Source: Lachnospiraceae bacterium (GTDB taxonomy: Bacteria; Bacillota; Clostridia; Lachnospirales; Lachnospiraceae). Taken from it: 64,000 nucleotides of DNA. The position numbers and the translations under genes are program-made. The notes under the pieces are model-generated. The model was not told where the DNA came from, did not search any database, and worked only from the letters and a program-made list of their open reading frames with translations. Below are positions 1 to 8,267 of this stretch, piece by piece; positions within the stretch are counted from its first letter, which is position 1, and each line of letters starts with the position of its first letter. The stretch lies in contig VSNG01000021.1 of the NCBI GenBank assembly GCA_009774175.1, positions 1 through 64,000 of the forward strand, in the 5' to 3' direction.

Positions 1-119
1 AAAACGGAGAATTTGGAATTGCTTTTGCTATTGCCGCTATCCTGATGATTTTGACCATGTTCATCAATTTGTCGGCGGCATTGGTGGGCAGATATTTCCA
101 AAGAAGGAGAATTGTATGA
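1..119 (+). CDS. pstA: Phosphate ABC transporter permease, C-terminal end (PstA-like)
   Basis: Only the last 38 codons are in the window, read from position 3 to a TGA at 117-119. They encode a hydrophobic membrane helix followed by a short basic tail (GRYFQRRRIV), as expected for the last helix and cytoplasmic end of a PstA/PstC permease. The stop overlaps the start of pstB in an ATGA arrangement, so the two are translationally coupled. The usual order pstS-pstC-pstA-pstB makes PstA the best guess, but the fragment alone cannot separate PstA from PstC. Confidence 0.7.
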   Translation, partial: NGEFGIAFAIAAILMILTMFINLSAALVGRYFQRRRIV

Positions 120-871
120 GTAATGTTATGACAGTGAAAGACCTGTGTCTTTGGTATGGCAGTGCGCAGGCTTTGAAAGATATAAATATTGAAATTGAGG
201 AACGGAGCATTACAGCTCTGATTGGTCCCTCCGGGTGTGGAAAATCTACTTTTCTTAAATCTTTAAATCGAATGAATGACCTTATTACTGGTGTAAGGAT
301 TACGGGAGAAGTGTGTTATAGGAATTATAATATTTTTGATGCAGATATTGATGTCAATGAGCTTCGCCGCAGCATTGGCATGGTCTTTCAAAAGCCTAAT
401 CCGTTTCCGATGAGTATTTATGATAATATTGCTTATGGACCAAGGACACATGGCATAAAAAATAAAGCAAAACTGGACGATATCGTAGAACACTCCCTGC
501 GTGGAGCTGCAATCTGGGAGGAAGTAAAGGACAGGCTGAAAAAATCGGCATTAGGATTGTCGGGAGGTCAGCAGCAGCGGCTCTGCATTGCCCGTGCATT
601 AGCGGTTGAACCGGATGTGCTTCTGATGGATGAGCCCACAAGCGCCCTTGATCCGATTTCCACATCTAAAATTGAGGAACTTGCAATGGAACTGAAAGAT
701 AAGTATACTATTATCATCGTTACGCACAATATGCAGCAGGCTGTACGGATTTCCGATAATACTGCATTCTTTCTCCTCGGTAGTTTAATTGAATATGGAA
801 ATACGGAAAAGATGTTTGAGCAGCCAAAAGACAAGCGGACAGAGGATTATATTACGGGGAGGTTTGGATAA
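116..871 (+). CDS. pstB: Phosphate ABC transporter ATP-binding protein PstB
   Basis: This is the ATPase subunit that powers high-affinity phosphate import through PstCA. The 251-residue protein has the full family length. It carries a Walker A motif (GPSGCGKSTFLKS, near residue 37), a Q-loop (GMVFQKPNPFPMSIYDNIAYG, split here for length as GMVFQKPNPFP then MSIYDNIAYG) typical of PstB, the ABC signature (LSGGQQQRLCIARALA) and a Walker B (VLLMDEPTSALDP). A late histidine switch (VTHNMQQA) follows. The gene overlaps the permease by four bases upstream and shares one base with phoU downstream, so it sits in a tightly coupled operon. Expression is probably induced by phosphate starvation through the regulator pair encoded just downstream. 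Confidence 0.95.
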   Translation: MSNVMTVKDLCLWYGSAQALKDINIEIEERSITALIGPSGCGKSTFLKSLNRMNDLITGVRITGEVCYRNYNIFDADIDVNELRRSIGMVFQKPNPFPMSIYDNIAYGPRTHGIKNKAKLDDIVEHSLRGAAIWEEVKDRLKKSALGLSGGQQQRLCIARALAVEPDVLLMDEPTSALDPISTSKIEELAMELKDKYTIIIVTHNMQQAVRISDNTAFFLLGSLIEYGNTEKMFEQPKDKRTEDYITGRFG

Positions 872-1524
872 TGAGAAGTCGTTTTGATGAACAGCTTGCT
901 ACGCTTAATAATGAGCTTACCCAAATGGGGGCAATGTGTGAGGAAGCGATTGCGATTGCTTCAAGGGCGCTCTCTACGGGCGATGTGAAGCTGACAGACA
1001 AAGTTGTATCTCTTGACGGGGAAATTAACCATATGGAGCGCACAATAGAAACGCTGTGCCTGAAACTGCTATTACAGCAACAGCCGGTGGCAAGGGATTT
1101 GCGGCAGATTTCCGCAGCCCTTAAAATGATTACCGATATGGAGCGTATTGGAACGCAGGCGGCGGACATTGCAGAAATTATTACATTTCTTGACGGGCGG
1201 ACAGGCGGGGAATGTGAACATATCCGTTTTATGGCTGATGCGGTGAGCCAAATGGTCACAGAAAGCATTGATGCCTTTGTAAAGCAGGATGTTGCGCTGG
1301 CTGATGCGGCGATTGACCGTGACGATGTGGTTGACGATTTATTCCTGCAGGTCAAATCATCATTGATTGAACTGATAGCAGAAAAGCCGACAAATGGAGG
1401 ATACGCATTAGATTTACTGATGATTGCCAAATACTTTGAACGTATTGGGGATCATGCGGTAAATATTGCAGAGTGGGTGGCTTTTTCTGTAACAGGAAAA
1501 CACAAAGGAGCAGAAAATTTATGA
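871..1524 (+). CDS. phoU: Phosphate signalling protein PhoU
   Basis: PhoU links the Pst transporter to the PhoR/PhoB pair and restrains both when phosphate is plentiful. The 217-residue protein is all-helical with the two repeated three-helix halves of the family: an N-terminal copy around 'MGAMCEEAIAIASRAL' and a C-terminal copy ending 'ERIGDHAVNIAEWV'. Both copies carry the acidic metal-binding type motif (ERIGTQAADIAE and ERIGDHAVNIAE). The ATG at 871 uses the last base of the pstB stop, and the TGA at 1522-1524 lies inside the ATGA start of the next regulator gene. Confidence 0.95.
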   Translation: MRSRFDEQLATLNNELTQMGAMCEEAIAIASRALSTGDVKLTDKVVSLDGEINHMERTIETLCLKLLLQQQPVARDLRQISAALKMITDMERIGTQAADIAEIITFLDGRTGGECEHIRFMADAVSQMVTESIDAFVKQDVALADAAIDRDDVVDDLFLQVKSSLIELIAEKPTNGGYALDLLMIAKYFERIGDHAVNIAEWVAFSVTGKHKGAENL

Positions 1525-2198
1525 AAATATGGTGCGTAGAGGACGATGAAAGTATCAGGGATATTGAGGTATACACGCTTAATTCTACAGATTTTGAAGC
1601 AACAGGCTTTTCGGATGCGGCGGCTTTTCGTGATGCGCTGGCCACGGATAAGCCGGATTTGATTATCCTTGATATTATGCTGCCCGGAGAGGACGGCGTG
1701 GAATTGTTGAAATTTCTGAAAGACAGTTACGACACTTGCAGGATTCCCGTTATCATGGCAACTGCAAAGGGCATGGAGTACGATAAAATTCAGAGCCTTG
1801 ATTTAGGTGCGGACGATTATCTTGTAAAGCCTTTTGGAATGATGGAAATGGTTTCCCGTGTGAAAGCTGTACTTCGCCGATGCAATCCCACAGAGGTGGA
1901 ACATCTTTTGAAGGCAGGCGGTCTTGTTGTCAATTTAGACGAACATACTGTTACCGCTGACAGCGAAAGGATACAGCTTACCTTAAAAGAGTTTGAACTT
2001 CTCCGTCTGTTCCTCTCTCATCCGGGAATTGCATTTACCCGTGACCAGCTTTTTAATGATGTATGGGGTGCGGATTATGTCAGTGAAACAAGGACGGTTG
2101 ATATGCATATCCGTACATTGCGTGTGAAGCTGGGGGATTATGGGAAAATGATTGAAACAGTGCGTGGCGTTGGATATAGATTAGAGGTGCAGGCATGA
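1521..2198 (+). CDS. PhoB-type response regulator (OmpR family)
   Basis: This DNA-binding response regulator probably controls the pst-phoU genes in response to phosphate. I start it at ATG 1521 (MKIWCVEDDESIRD), seven to ten bases behind an AAAGGAG at 1504-1510 and overlapping the phoU stop. It is 225 residues long. The receiver domain (about 1-120) has the acidic pair EDD, a phospho-acceptor aspartate in LIILDIMLPGEDG and the conserved lysine in LVKPF. A winged-helix effector domain follows, ending in VRGVGYRLE. The stop overlaps the kinase start in ATGA. The location makes PhoB likely, but the sequence alone only shows the OmpR/PhoB subfamily. Confidence 0.92.
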   Translation: MKIWCVEDDESIRDIEVYTLNSTDFEATGFSDAAAFRDALATDKPDLIILDIMLPGEDGVELLKFLKDSYDTCRIPVIMATAKGMEYDKIQSLDLGADDYLVKPFGMMEMVSRVKAVLRRCNPTEVEHLLKAGGLVVNLDEHTVTADSERIQLTLKEFELLRLFLSHPGIAFTRDQLFNDVWGADYVSETRTVDMHIRTLRVKLGDYGKMIETVRGVGYRLEVQA

Positions 2199-3874
2199 CA
2201 AAGAAAATTTTTAAGTCTATTATGATTGTGGCGGCGGCTGTCCTGATGGCGAGCCTTGTTATCATCATGGGGTGTCTTTACCGTTATTTCAGTGATGTTC
2301 AGGGGAAACAGTTAGAAGATGAGTTGTCTTTGGCAGCCGCAGCCGTTGAGAAGAACGGGCAGGAATATCTTGAGGAATTACAATCAAATCAGTACCGTCT
2401 GACATGGGTTGCCGGGAACGGCGATGTGATATATGATACACAGTCCGACGAGGAAAGTATGGAAAACCATGCGGACAGGGAGGAAATCAGGCAGGCATTA
2501 CAGAACAGCGAAGGAAAAAGCCTGCGCTATTCCACGACACTCCTGGAAAAAACGCTTTACTGTGCCAGAAGGCTTAACGATGGTTCTGTCCTTAGAATTT
2601 CGGTTAGCAGTGCTACTGTTTGGTTGCTTGTATTGGGAATGATACAGCCGATTTTAATTGTGCTTGCCGTGGCCCTTGTGTTGTCGGGAGTGTTGGCAAG
2701 CCGGATTTCCAAACATATCATGGAGCCATTAAACAGCCTTGATTTGGAAAAACCGCTGGAAAATGATACCTATGAAGAATTAGCGCCCTTATTAAACCGT
2801 ATCAATAAACAGCATAGGCAGATAGATGTACAGTTGTCGGAACTTCAGAGAAAGAATGATGAGTTTACACAGATTACGCAGGGCATGACGGAAGGACTTG
2901 TGCTTTTAAATGAAAAAAACATCATTCTGAACATCAATCCCGCAGCATTGAAACTGTTCCATACAAAAAAATCCTGCATAGGTAAAGATTTTCTGACAGT
3001 GGAGCGGAACCATGATGTGAGCCATGCTATACAGGACGCATTTTCAAACGGACACAGCGAAATCCGCATAGAACGTGAGGGAAAAGAGTATCAGCTCCAT
3101 GTCAACCGCATTGAATCTAATGGTACTGTAATCGGGGCGGTTGTCCTTGCCTTTGATATAACAGAAGAAGCTTTCGCAGAAAGGAACAGGCGGGAGTTTA
3201 CTGCCAATGTATCACATGAACTGAAAACGCCGCTGCAATCAATCATGGGAAGTGCGGAGTTAATGGAGAATGGTCTTGTAAAACCGGAGGATATGGCACG
3301 TTTTGTAGGGCATATCCGCACAGAGGCAGGGCGGCTTGTAACATTGATTGATGATATTATCCGTTTATCCCAATTAGACGAGGGGTGCGATATGCCTTTT
3401 GAAAATGTTGATTTATATGAGGTCGCAACGGATGTGGCTGCAGGGCTGGCGGACATAGCAGCGATAAAGGATATTGAAATTGCTGTGACAGGGGAAACAG
3501 TCAGGATAAAAAGTGTCCGGCGGTTATTGACGGAAATTATATTTAATCTTTACGATAATGCTGTCAAATATAATAAAGATGGCGGTATGGTGGAGGTTTC
3601 TGTAAGCAGGGAGGAAAATCAGGCTGTGATCTCTGTAAAGGATTCAGGAATTGGCATTCCGGCGGAACATCAGGCAAGGATATTTGAGAGGTTTTACAGA
3701 GTGGATAAGAGCCGTTCTAAAGAGTCGGGTGGAACGGGGCTGGGACTTTCTATTGTAAAACACGCCGTACAGTATTTGAATGGTCAGATTGACTTACAGA
3801 GCAGCCCTGGAGAAGGAACAATCATACAGATTTTTTTGCAAGAGGATAAAAATGATGTGATGCAGATTTCCTAA
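2195..3874 (+). CDS. PhoR-type sensor histidine kinase
   Basis: This membrane histidine kinase is the partner of the regulator just upstream. The 559-residue protein has an N-terminal transmembrane helix (about 8-29), a short extracellular segment, a second helix (about 140-167), and a PAS domain around 225-330 (GMTEGLVLLNEKNII...). The phospho-acceptor histidine lies in VSHELKTPLQSI and the N-box in NLYDNAVKYN. The ATP-lid motifs are DSGIGIPAEH and GGTGLGLSIV. PAS plus this layout is the usual PhoR plan in Firmicutes. It closes the pst-phoU-regulator-kinase operon. No clear terminator follows; the next 200 bases are AT-rich. Confidence 0.92.
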   Translation: MTKKIFKSIMIVAAAVLMASLVIIMGCLYRYFSDVQGKQLEDELSLAAAAVEKNGQEYLEELQSNQYRLTWVAGNGDVIYDTQSDEESMENHADREEIRQALQNSEGKSLRYSTTLLEKTLYCARRLNDGSVLRISVSSATVWLLVLGMIQPILIVLAVALVLSGVLASRISKHIMEPLNSLDLEKPLENDTYEELAPLLNRINKQHRQIDVQLSELQRKNDEFTQITQGMTEGLVLLNEKNIILNINPAALKLFHTKKSCIGKDFLTVERNHDVSHAIQDAFSNGHSEIRIEREGKEYQLHVNRIESNGTVIGAVVLAFDITEEAFAERNRREFTANVSHELKTPLQSIMGSAELMENGLVKPEDMARFVGHIRTEAGRLVTLIDDIIRLSQLDEGCDMPFENVDLYEVATDVAAGLADIAAIKDIEIAVTGETVRIKSVRRLLTEIIFNLYDNAVKYNKDGGMVEVSVSREENQAVISVKDSGIGIPAEHQARIFERFYRVDKSRSKESGGTGLGLSIVKHAVQYLNGQIDLQSSPGEGTIIQIFLQEDKNDVMQIS

Positions 3875-4093
3875 AAAATTCAAATTTTACATAAATTATA
3901 CAAAACATAGCTTTTAGATTTTACAAAGAAGTCATAAGATTAGTTTTATATATTCAATACAAACGCTAATGGTGGTTGATAATGCAATCTTTATGACATA
4001 AATATGTAATTCATAAATTAGGGAATAGTGGTTTTATTTGAGTATAAAACGCTGTTCTCTTTTTTTGTAAAAGATGGCAGAGAGGGACAGGTC
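3875..4093. other. AT-rich gene-free stretch after the phosphate operon
   Basis: About 220 bases with no convincing gene and no stable hairpin. It is clearly richer in A and T than the flanking operon. It probably marks the left side of the inserted mobile-element remnant that extends to about 10530, but I see no attachment site or flanking direct repeat. Confidence 0.4.
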
Positions 4094-4219
4094 ATGTTTA
4101 GAAAAAAACAAAAACTGTATATATGCAAAAAACGAAAAATACGGAATGGTTATACACATCAAGGTGTACTGCAAGGAAGGTTGAAACTTACCTGCGGTAC
4201 ACCTTTTTTGTTGGTGTGA
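4094..4219 (+). CDS. Short leader peptide resembling that of ribosomal-protection tet genes
   Basis: A 41-codon frame starts at ATG 4094 behind an AGAGGGACAGG ribosome-binding site and encodes a basic peptide containing KKRKIRNGYTHQGVLQGR and ending CGTPFLLV. From memory this resembles the leader peptides that precede tet(M)/tet(W)/tet(O)-type genes. The second half of the frame lies inside a strong hairpin followed by T residues, the arrangement expected of an attenuator. No resistance gene follows: the next gene is mobC on the other strand. If the match holds, this is a left-over control region whose target has been lost. Confidence 0.42.
   Translation: MFRKKQKLYICKKRKIRNGYTHQGVLQGRLKLTCGTPFLLV
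4161..4209 (+). terminator. Terminator/attenuator hairpin at the end of the leader frame
   Basis: AAGGTGTAC at 4161-4169 pairs perfectly with GTACACCTT at 4197-4205, with further pairing inside, and a run of T follows at 4204-4209. It overlaps the 3' half of the leader peptide frame, so translation of the peptide could affect folding. It would stop transcription running rightward. Confidence 0.65.
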
Positions 4220-4299
4220 AATTTGTCTGATTTTAGATGTTATTGCAGTTTCGCTTTGACTGCTGCTGTTCCGTTTTGTGGCAGAAATTTTGATACGGT

Positions 4300-4641
4300 T
4301 TACTGTTTCATGTATGGCTGTTTTGAGAGCATGGCTTTTTGTGTATCCCACACTTTTTTCATCAGTTCCTTTACCTCTTTTACATCAGCGGCATAGACGT
4401 TTCCTGTGGCGTTCATGCGCTTTGCTATCTGGTTCAGATTGCCGCCGATTTTTCCGAGTGCGGCATTGTATTTCCGAAGTTCGGAATAGTCAATGTCATA
4501 AACAAAACCATACAAAATCTGGCGGCGCAGGAAAGCGGATTTGCTTTTCATGCCGGAGGCTTTTACCTTCTGCTCAAGGATATACTGCTCATCGTCACTC
4601 AGATAGATTTTTAACTCGTTTTTGCGTTCTCTGTTTGCCAT
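4300..4641 (-). CDS. mobC: MobC-type mobilisation (relaxosome accessory) protein
   Basis: MobC proteins bind DNA at the transfer origin and help the relaxase nick it. I start at ATG 4641-4639 (MANRERKNELKIYLS) with AAAGGA just upstream, giving 113 residues. The N-terminal half (KIYLSDDEQYILEQKVKASG) matches the ribbon-helix-helix-like start of the family, followed by the conserved core KYNAALGKIGGNLNQIAKRMN. Its upstream side faces the palindromic region at 4787-4874. The relaxase that normally accompanies it is present only as a headless fragment on the other side of that region and on the opposite strand, so the module has been rearranged and should no longer mobilise by itself. Confidence 0.85.
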   Translation of the reverse strand: MANRERKNELKIYLSDDEQYILEQKVKASGMKSKSAFLRRQILYGFVYDIDYSELRKYNAALGKIGGNLNQIAKRMNATGNVYAADVKEVKELMKKVWDTQKAMLSKQPYMKQ

Positions 4642-4786
4642 TTTTAGTGTCCTTTCTGTAATGGATTGATGAAAGTATTTTACACAATCTTCTATCCCGT
4701 TATGGGGGATATTTGTGCAGAAAAATGAGTGAAAAAATGAGAAATTCCAGCAGGGCATTTCATGGATTTTTGAGCGCAGAGGGGGC

Positions 4787-4874
4787 TAGGGGGAAACTTC
4801 CCCCTACAAGCATTTTTTCCAAGTTTCCGTCATTTGGAAAATTGGAAAAAATCAGCCTGTGAGGGAACACAGGC
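4787..4874. other. Palindrome-rich region, candidate transfer origin (oriT)
   Basis: Three inverted repeats lie within 90 bases upstream of mobC. TAGGGGGAA/TTCCCCCTA spans 4787-4806 with a 2-base centre. A longer imperfect repeat pairs 4812-4828 with 4836-4852. GCCTGTG/CACAGGC spans 4855-4874 with a 6-base loop. Clustered inverted repeats next to mobC are typical of an oriT. No gene reads through. The relaxase fragment begins within 20 bases of the last repeat, so the right side of the origin may be lost. Confidence 0.5.
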
Positions 4875-4888
4875 AGTGCTTGCTATGA

Positions 4889-5623
4889 CGTTATACCGAC
4901 TTTTTTTCGTTCCGTGCGCCGGGGCAGGAACGCTTTACACGCTCTAAGACGCTTGGGGAAGCCTATACCGTGGAAACCATAACGGAGAGGATCGCCGGGA
5001 CGTACCGGGCGAAGCCGAAAGCGTTAAGGCAGGAAAAAGCGGGTATCTCTATGTTGATAGACATTCAGAACAGTATCAAGGCAGCGGAGAGCAAAGGCTT
5101 TGAACAGTGGGCGAAGATACACAACTTAAAGCAGGCGGCAAAGACTTTGAATTTCCTAACGGAACATGACATTGCAGAGTATGAACAGTTGCAGGCGGTT
5201 CTTGATGAAGTGCATACGGAAAGCGAAGATACCGCCGCCACGCTGAAAGGCTTGGAAAAGAGATTGTCTGACATATCCCTCTTGATGAAAAACATATCCG
5301 CATACCAACAGACAAAGGCGGTCTATATGCAGTACAAAAAGGCAAAGGACAAAGAAAAGTTCCTGCGGGGCAATGAGAGCAGCATTATCATTCACGAAGC
5401 CGCCGCTAAGACGTTGCAGGCGGCAAAAAACGGCGGGAAGCTGCCCGACTTCAAAACGCTGCATACGGAGTACAAGGAGCTTACAGAGAAGAAAGACAAG
5501 CTGTATCAAGAGTACGGGAAACTGAAAAAGAAAGTAAAGCAGTATGATACAATCAAGCAGAACGTAGACAGTATTTTGCGGCAGGCGAAGCAGCAACAGC
5601 GGGACAGGGAAACGGAAAGATAA
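4889..5623 (+). pseudogene. Relaxase (MobA/MobL-type), N-terminally deleted
   Basis: The open frame begins after a TGA at 4886-4888 and at once encodes RAPGQERFTRSKTLGE, a segment found in the middle of relaxases of Clostridia integrative elements. It continues through a long lysine- and glutamate-rich coiled-coil C-terminus to the TAA at 5621-5623. The catalytic N-terminal domain, with its tyrosine and histidine metal triad, is missing. A GTG at 4970 could start a 217-residue product, but no proper ribosome-binding site supports it. The break lies at the edge of the oriT-like palindromes, suggesting a deletion between the origin and the relaxase body. Confidence 0.75.
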
Positions 5624-5630
5624 AAAATCA

Positions 5631-5668
5631 ACAAACATTAACAAATATTTGGAACAAACATTAACAAA
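5631..5668. promoter_or_regulatory. Direct repeat, candidate BlaI-type operator
   Basis: The 15-base sequence ACAAACATTAACAAA occurs at 5631-5645 and again at 5654-5668, 23 bases apart (about two helical turns). It lies directly upstream of the BlaI-type repressor gene, where an autoregulatory operator is expected. This is inferred from position and repetition; it is not the classical BlaI palindrome. Confidence 0.4.
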
Positions 5669-5722
5669 AATCAAATTTTGTCCGATATAGATATAAGAAT
5701 AATAAAAAGGAGGCTAAACAGC

Positions 5723-6130
5723 ATGGAAAGAGAAACTACTCCCAGTCAGAGCGAATGGCTGATTATGGAAGTGTTCTGGGCGAATGATACGCCTACCATG
5801 ACCGCAAAGGAAGTTATCAAGAAAATGCAGGGCAGGTCAGATATGTCGCCTAGAATGGTGCGTGTCCTGCTGAACCGTTTATGGCAGAAAGGCGTTTTAA
5901 GCTATACCGTAGATGAACATGATTTAAGGGTTTACCACTATACCGTTGAAAAGTCAAAAGAGGAATGCCAAAGGGAGAAAAGCCGGAAGTTTGTAGAGAG
6001 CTATTTTGAGGGCAGCCGGAAGAACGCAATGGCGGCTCTTTTGCAGAGTGCAAAGCTAACGGAAGAACAGCTTCAAGAATTGGAAGAAATCTTGGATAAA
6101 TGCAAAGACAAGGATAATGATAAAGAATGA
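5723..6130 (+). CDS. BlaI/MecI-family transcriptional repressor
   Basis: This winged-helix repressor of the BlaI/MecI/CopY family typically sits on its own promoter until the partner M56 peptidase inactivates it. The start at ATG 5723 is set by AAAAAGGAGG at 5705-5712 and gives 135 residues. The N-terminal part (SQSEWLIMEVFWANDTPTMTAKEVIKKM, shown here only as SQSEWLIMEVFW and TMTAKEVI) is the family's first helices. VRVLLNRLWQKGVLSY is the recognition helix and wing region, and the C-terminus is a helical dimerisation tail. It overlaps the peptidase gene in ATGA. The target genes are probably the four-gene cassette itself. Confidence 0.92.
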   Translation: MERETTPSQSEWLIMEVFWANDTPTMTAKEVIKKMQGRSDMSPRMVRVLLNRLWQKGVLSYTVDEHDLRVYHYTVEKSKEECQREKSRKFVESYFEGSRKNAMAALLQSAKLTEEQLQELEEILDKCKDKDNDKE

Positions 6131-7380
6131 CGGTACAGGAAATTTGGAATAGTGGGATAAGTTTTTTGAACCTTGCGGCTATTTATTATGTCATTCAGAT
6201 TTTAAAGTGTGTTCAGATTTCTTTCGTGATATTTGCATTTGTGTTTCTCCTGCGGAAAACTCTGTTGAAAAACAAGGTATTCCTAAAGGGTACATTATGG
6301 AGTTTGTTTCTTCCAGTCTTATTTGTAGGGAAGATAAAATTTTTTTATGAAGATACAATCGGTGCAATATTGTTTTCTTGGTGGGCTAGAATTTGCCAAA
6401 TCCATGTATGGATAAATTGGGTTTACTTATGCGGCGTATTTTTATATGCCGCCCGGTTATTTTATAAAAAAAGAAAGTTGAAAAAGTTGGTTGCAGGTAT
6501 GGAAAAAAGAGAAGCCTGTGGTACTTGTATCTATGTTACCAAAATGCCTGTTACACCGTCCACCATAGGAATATTCAGACCAAAGATAATCATGCCGGAA
6601 GTTATACTGAAAGAATATGACCAAAAGGATTTACAGACAATTCTGCTCCATGAAAAGACGCATATCCGGTTAGGGCATTTGCTGTTTTATTTTTTGTGGG
6701 ATATATTGCGGGTTATATTATGGCTCAATCCATTTCTTACCATAGGCACAAGATATTTTCGGGAGGATATGGAGGAAATCTGCGACTTTGTAACAATCCA
6801 AAGAAACCAAAGAAAAGCATATACATACGGGCAGCTATTATTAAAAAGCATGAGGATATTGCAGGCAGAAAGTGAAGATTTCAATATGTATGCTACCTTT
6901 ACAGGAGATAAAGAATATCAAAATATCCGGCAGAGAGTAACAAGGATTGCCCGGTATAAACCATATAGACGGATTGTGGCAGTTAGTACATTGATTGCTG
7001 CGGTTTTGTGCATAGCAGCAACGGGCATATGGATAAATCATATTTCTTATGACAGAAATATTGCAAATAACGCTATCTATACATATGGATTTGACGGTAA
7101 AAATGTTACTTTCCAAGATACCAATGATGAATTGCAACAAATGATTTCTTATGATGACAATTTCGTTTATGTAGACAGGAAAACTTTTGAAAGTTATTTG
7201 CAGGAAAATAATGCAAGGGGGGAGATTATTATTGTTTTTGGAGGTTTTTATAAACTTCCCGGCGTTGGAGGGATTGGGTGTCACTGTTTTTATGAATTTG
7301 GTTCAAAGGAGCAGGTAGTCAAAATCCCTTATGAAAATCCCATGAGCGATTGGCGGGTAAAATTGCTTAAAATGCTATAA
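6127..7380 (+). CDS. M56-family membrane zinc peptidase (BlaR1/MecR1-like)
   Basis: BlaR1-type integral membrane peptidases cleave the BlaI repressor on receiving a signal. The 417-residue protein has several N-terminal hydrophobic helices, the zinc motif HEKTH (in ILLHEKTHIRLGHLLFY, HExxH type) with a downstream EE/EIC segment, and another membrane helix near residue 295. After that come only about 110 extracellular residues with no penicillin-binding sensor domain, so the signal is unlikely to be recognised as in true BlaR1. It is coupled to the repressor gene and followed after 53 bases by the DUF6033 gene. Confidence 0.88.
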   Translation: MTVQEIWNSGISFLNLAAIYYVIQILKCVQISFVIFAFVFLLRKTLLKNKVFLKGTLWSLFLPVLFVGKIKFFYEDTIGAILFSWWARICQIHVWINWVYLCGVFLYAARLFYKKRKLKKLVAGMEKREACGTCIYVTKMPVTPSTIGIFRPKIIMPEVILKEYDQKDLQTILLHEKTHIRLGHLLFYFLWDILRVILWLNPFLTIGTRYFREDMEEICDFVTIQRNQRKAYTYGQLLLKSMRILQAESEDFNMYATFTGDKEYQNIRQRVTRIARYKPYRRIVAVSTLIAAVLCIAATGIWINHISYDRNIANNAIYTYGFDGKNVTFQDTNDELQQMISYDDNFVYVDRKTFESYLQENNARGEIIIVFGGFYKLPGVGGIGCHCFYEFGSKEQVVKIPYENPMSDWRVKLLKML

Positions 7381-7433
7381 GCGCAACATAGAAATGGATT
7401 TCAAATAAAGTTTTTATCAAGGAGGACAAAATC

Positions 7434-8219
7434 ATGGCAATGGAGATTACAAACAATTACAGCAGCTACGCAGCGCAGAGCGTAGCAGAAAGCAGTACAG
7501 CGAACAGCGCAAAGAAAAAGGAAACAGAAAAAACAACGGAAACAGTGGAAAGTAATAAGGGAAAAAAGACAACTGATTATGCAAAGGGACTAGCAAAACT
7601 TGTTCCAAGTGTAGATTTTAAGGTTGGAAATGCCTGTTCATCAGCCAAAAACGGCAAGTCATTGACTGTTAATCCAAAACTTTTGGAAAAAATGCAGAAT
7701 GACCCCGAAAAAGAGAAGGATATGAAAGACATGATAAAAGGCGTTGAGTCTATGTCTAAATTGGCAGAAAGCATGGCAAAAGCCAGTGGCTGGACGATAG
7801 TGTATCAGCATAGTTATATTGATGAGAATGGAAATTATCATTGCAGAATGCAGGGCAGAAACGATGGTATGTTAAAATTGAGCGATAAGCTCCGGGAAGA
7901 AAGGAAGAAAAATTCTGAGAAACTGCTTGAAAAGACAAAAGAAAAGGCGGCTGAAAAGGAAAAAGAATTGTCTGAAACATTAGAAGAAAAGAAAGAAGTA
8001 AAAGAAGATAGCGCAGATGGAAAGATTGAAGAAAAATCAACTCCCAACAAAGCGGAACAGCTTCTAAATGAAAAATTGATAGCTTCCAAAGACGGCATGA
8101 TTTATCTGAATGATACAGATATTCGGACAATTATTGAAGCAGCCAAAGAAGATAATGCAGGCAGGGAAAATTCAAAACAGCAGGCGGGGGTCGGTGCAAA
8201 TTTGGACTTAAAGGTTTAA
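7434..8219 (+). CDS. DUF6033-type protein of unknown function
   Basis: A 261-residue protein starting MAMEITNNYSSY behind a strong AAGGAGG at 7419-7425. I associate this N-terminus with the DUF6033 family. The middle (PSVDFKVGNACSS and SGWTIVYQHSYIDENGNYH) looks like a small folded domain. It is followed by about 90 residues of lysine/glutamate coiled coil and a short C-terminal segment. No signal peptide or membrane helix is visible, although the serine- and asparagine-rich N-terminus resembles flagellar-export type termini. It is the third gene of the BlaI/M56 cassette; its role is unknown. Confidence 0.7.
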   Translation: MAMEITNNYSSYAAQSVAESSTANSAKKKETEKTTETVESNKGKKTTDYAKGLAKLVPSVDFKVGNACSSAKNGKSLTVNPKLLEKMQNDPEKEKDMKDMIKGVESMSKLAESMAKASGWTIVYQHSYIDENGNYHCRMQGRNDGMLKLSDKLREERKKNSEKLLEKTKEKAAEKEKELSETLEEKKEVKEDSADGKIEEKSTPNKAEQLLNEKLIASKDGMIYLNDTDIRTIIEAAKEDNAGRENSKQQAGVGANLDLKV

Positions 8220-8267
8220 CGGGAAAAGCATTTCCAATTTTATTTAAGGTCAAGGAGGAAAAGGAAA

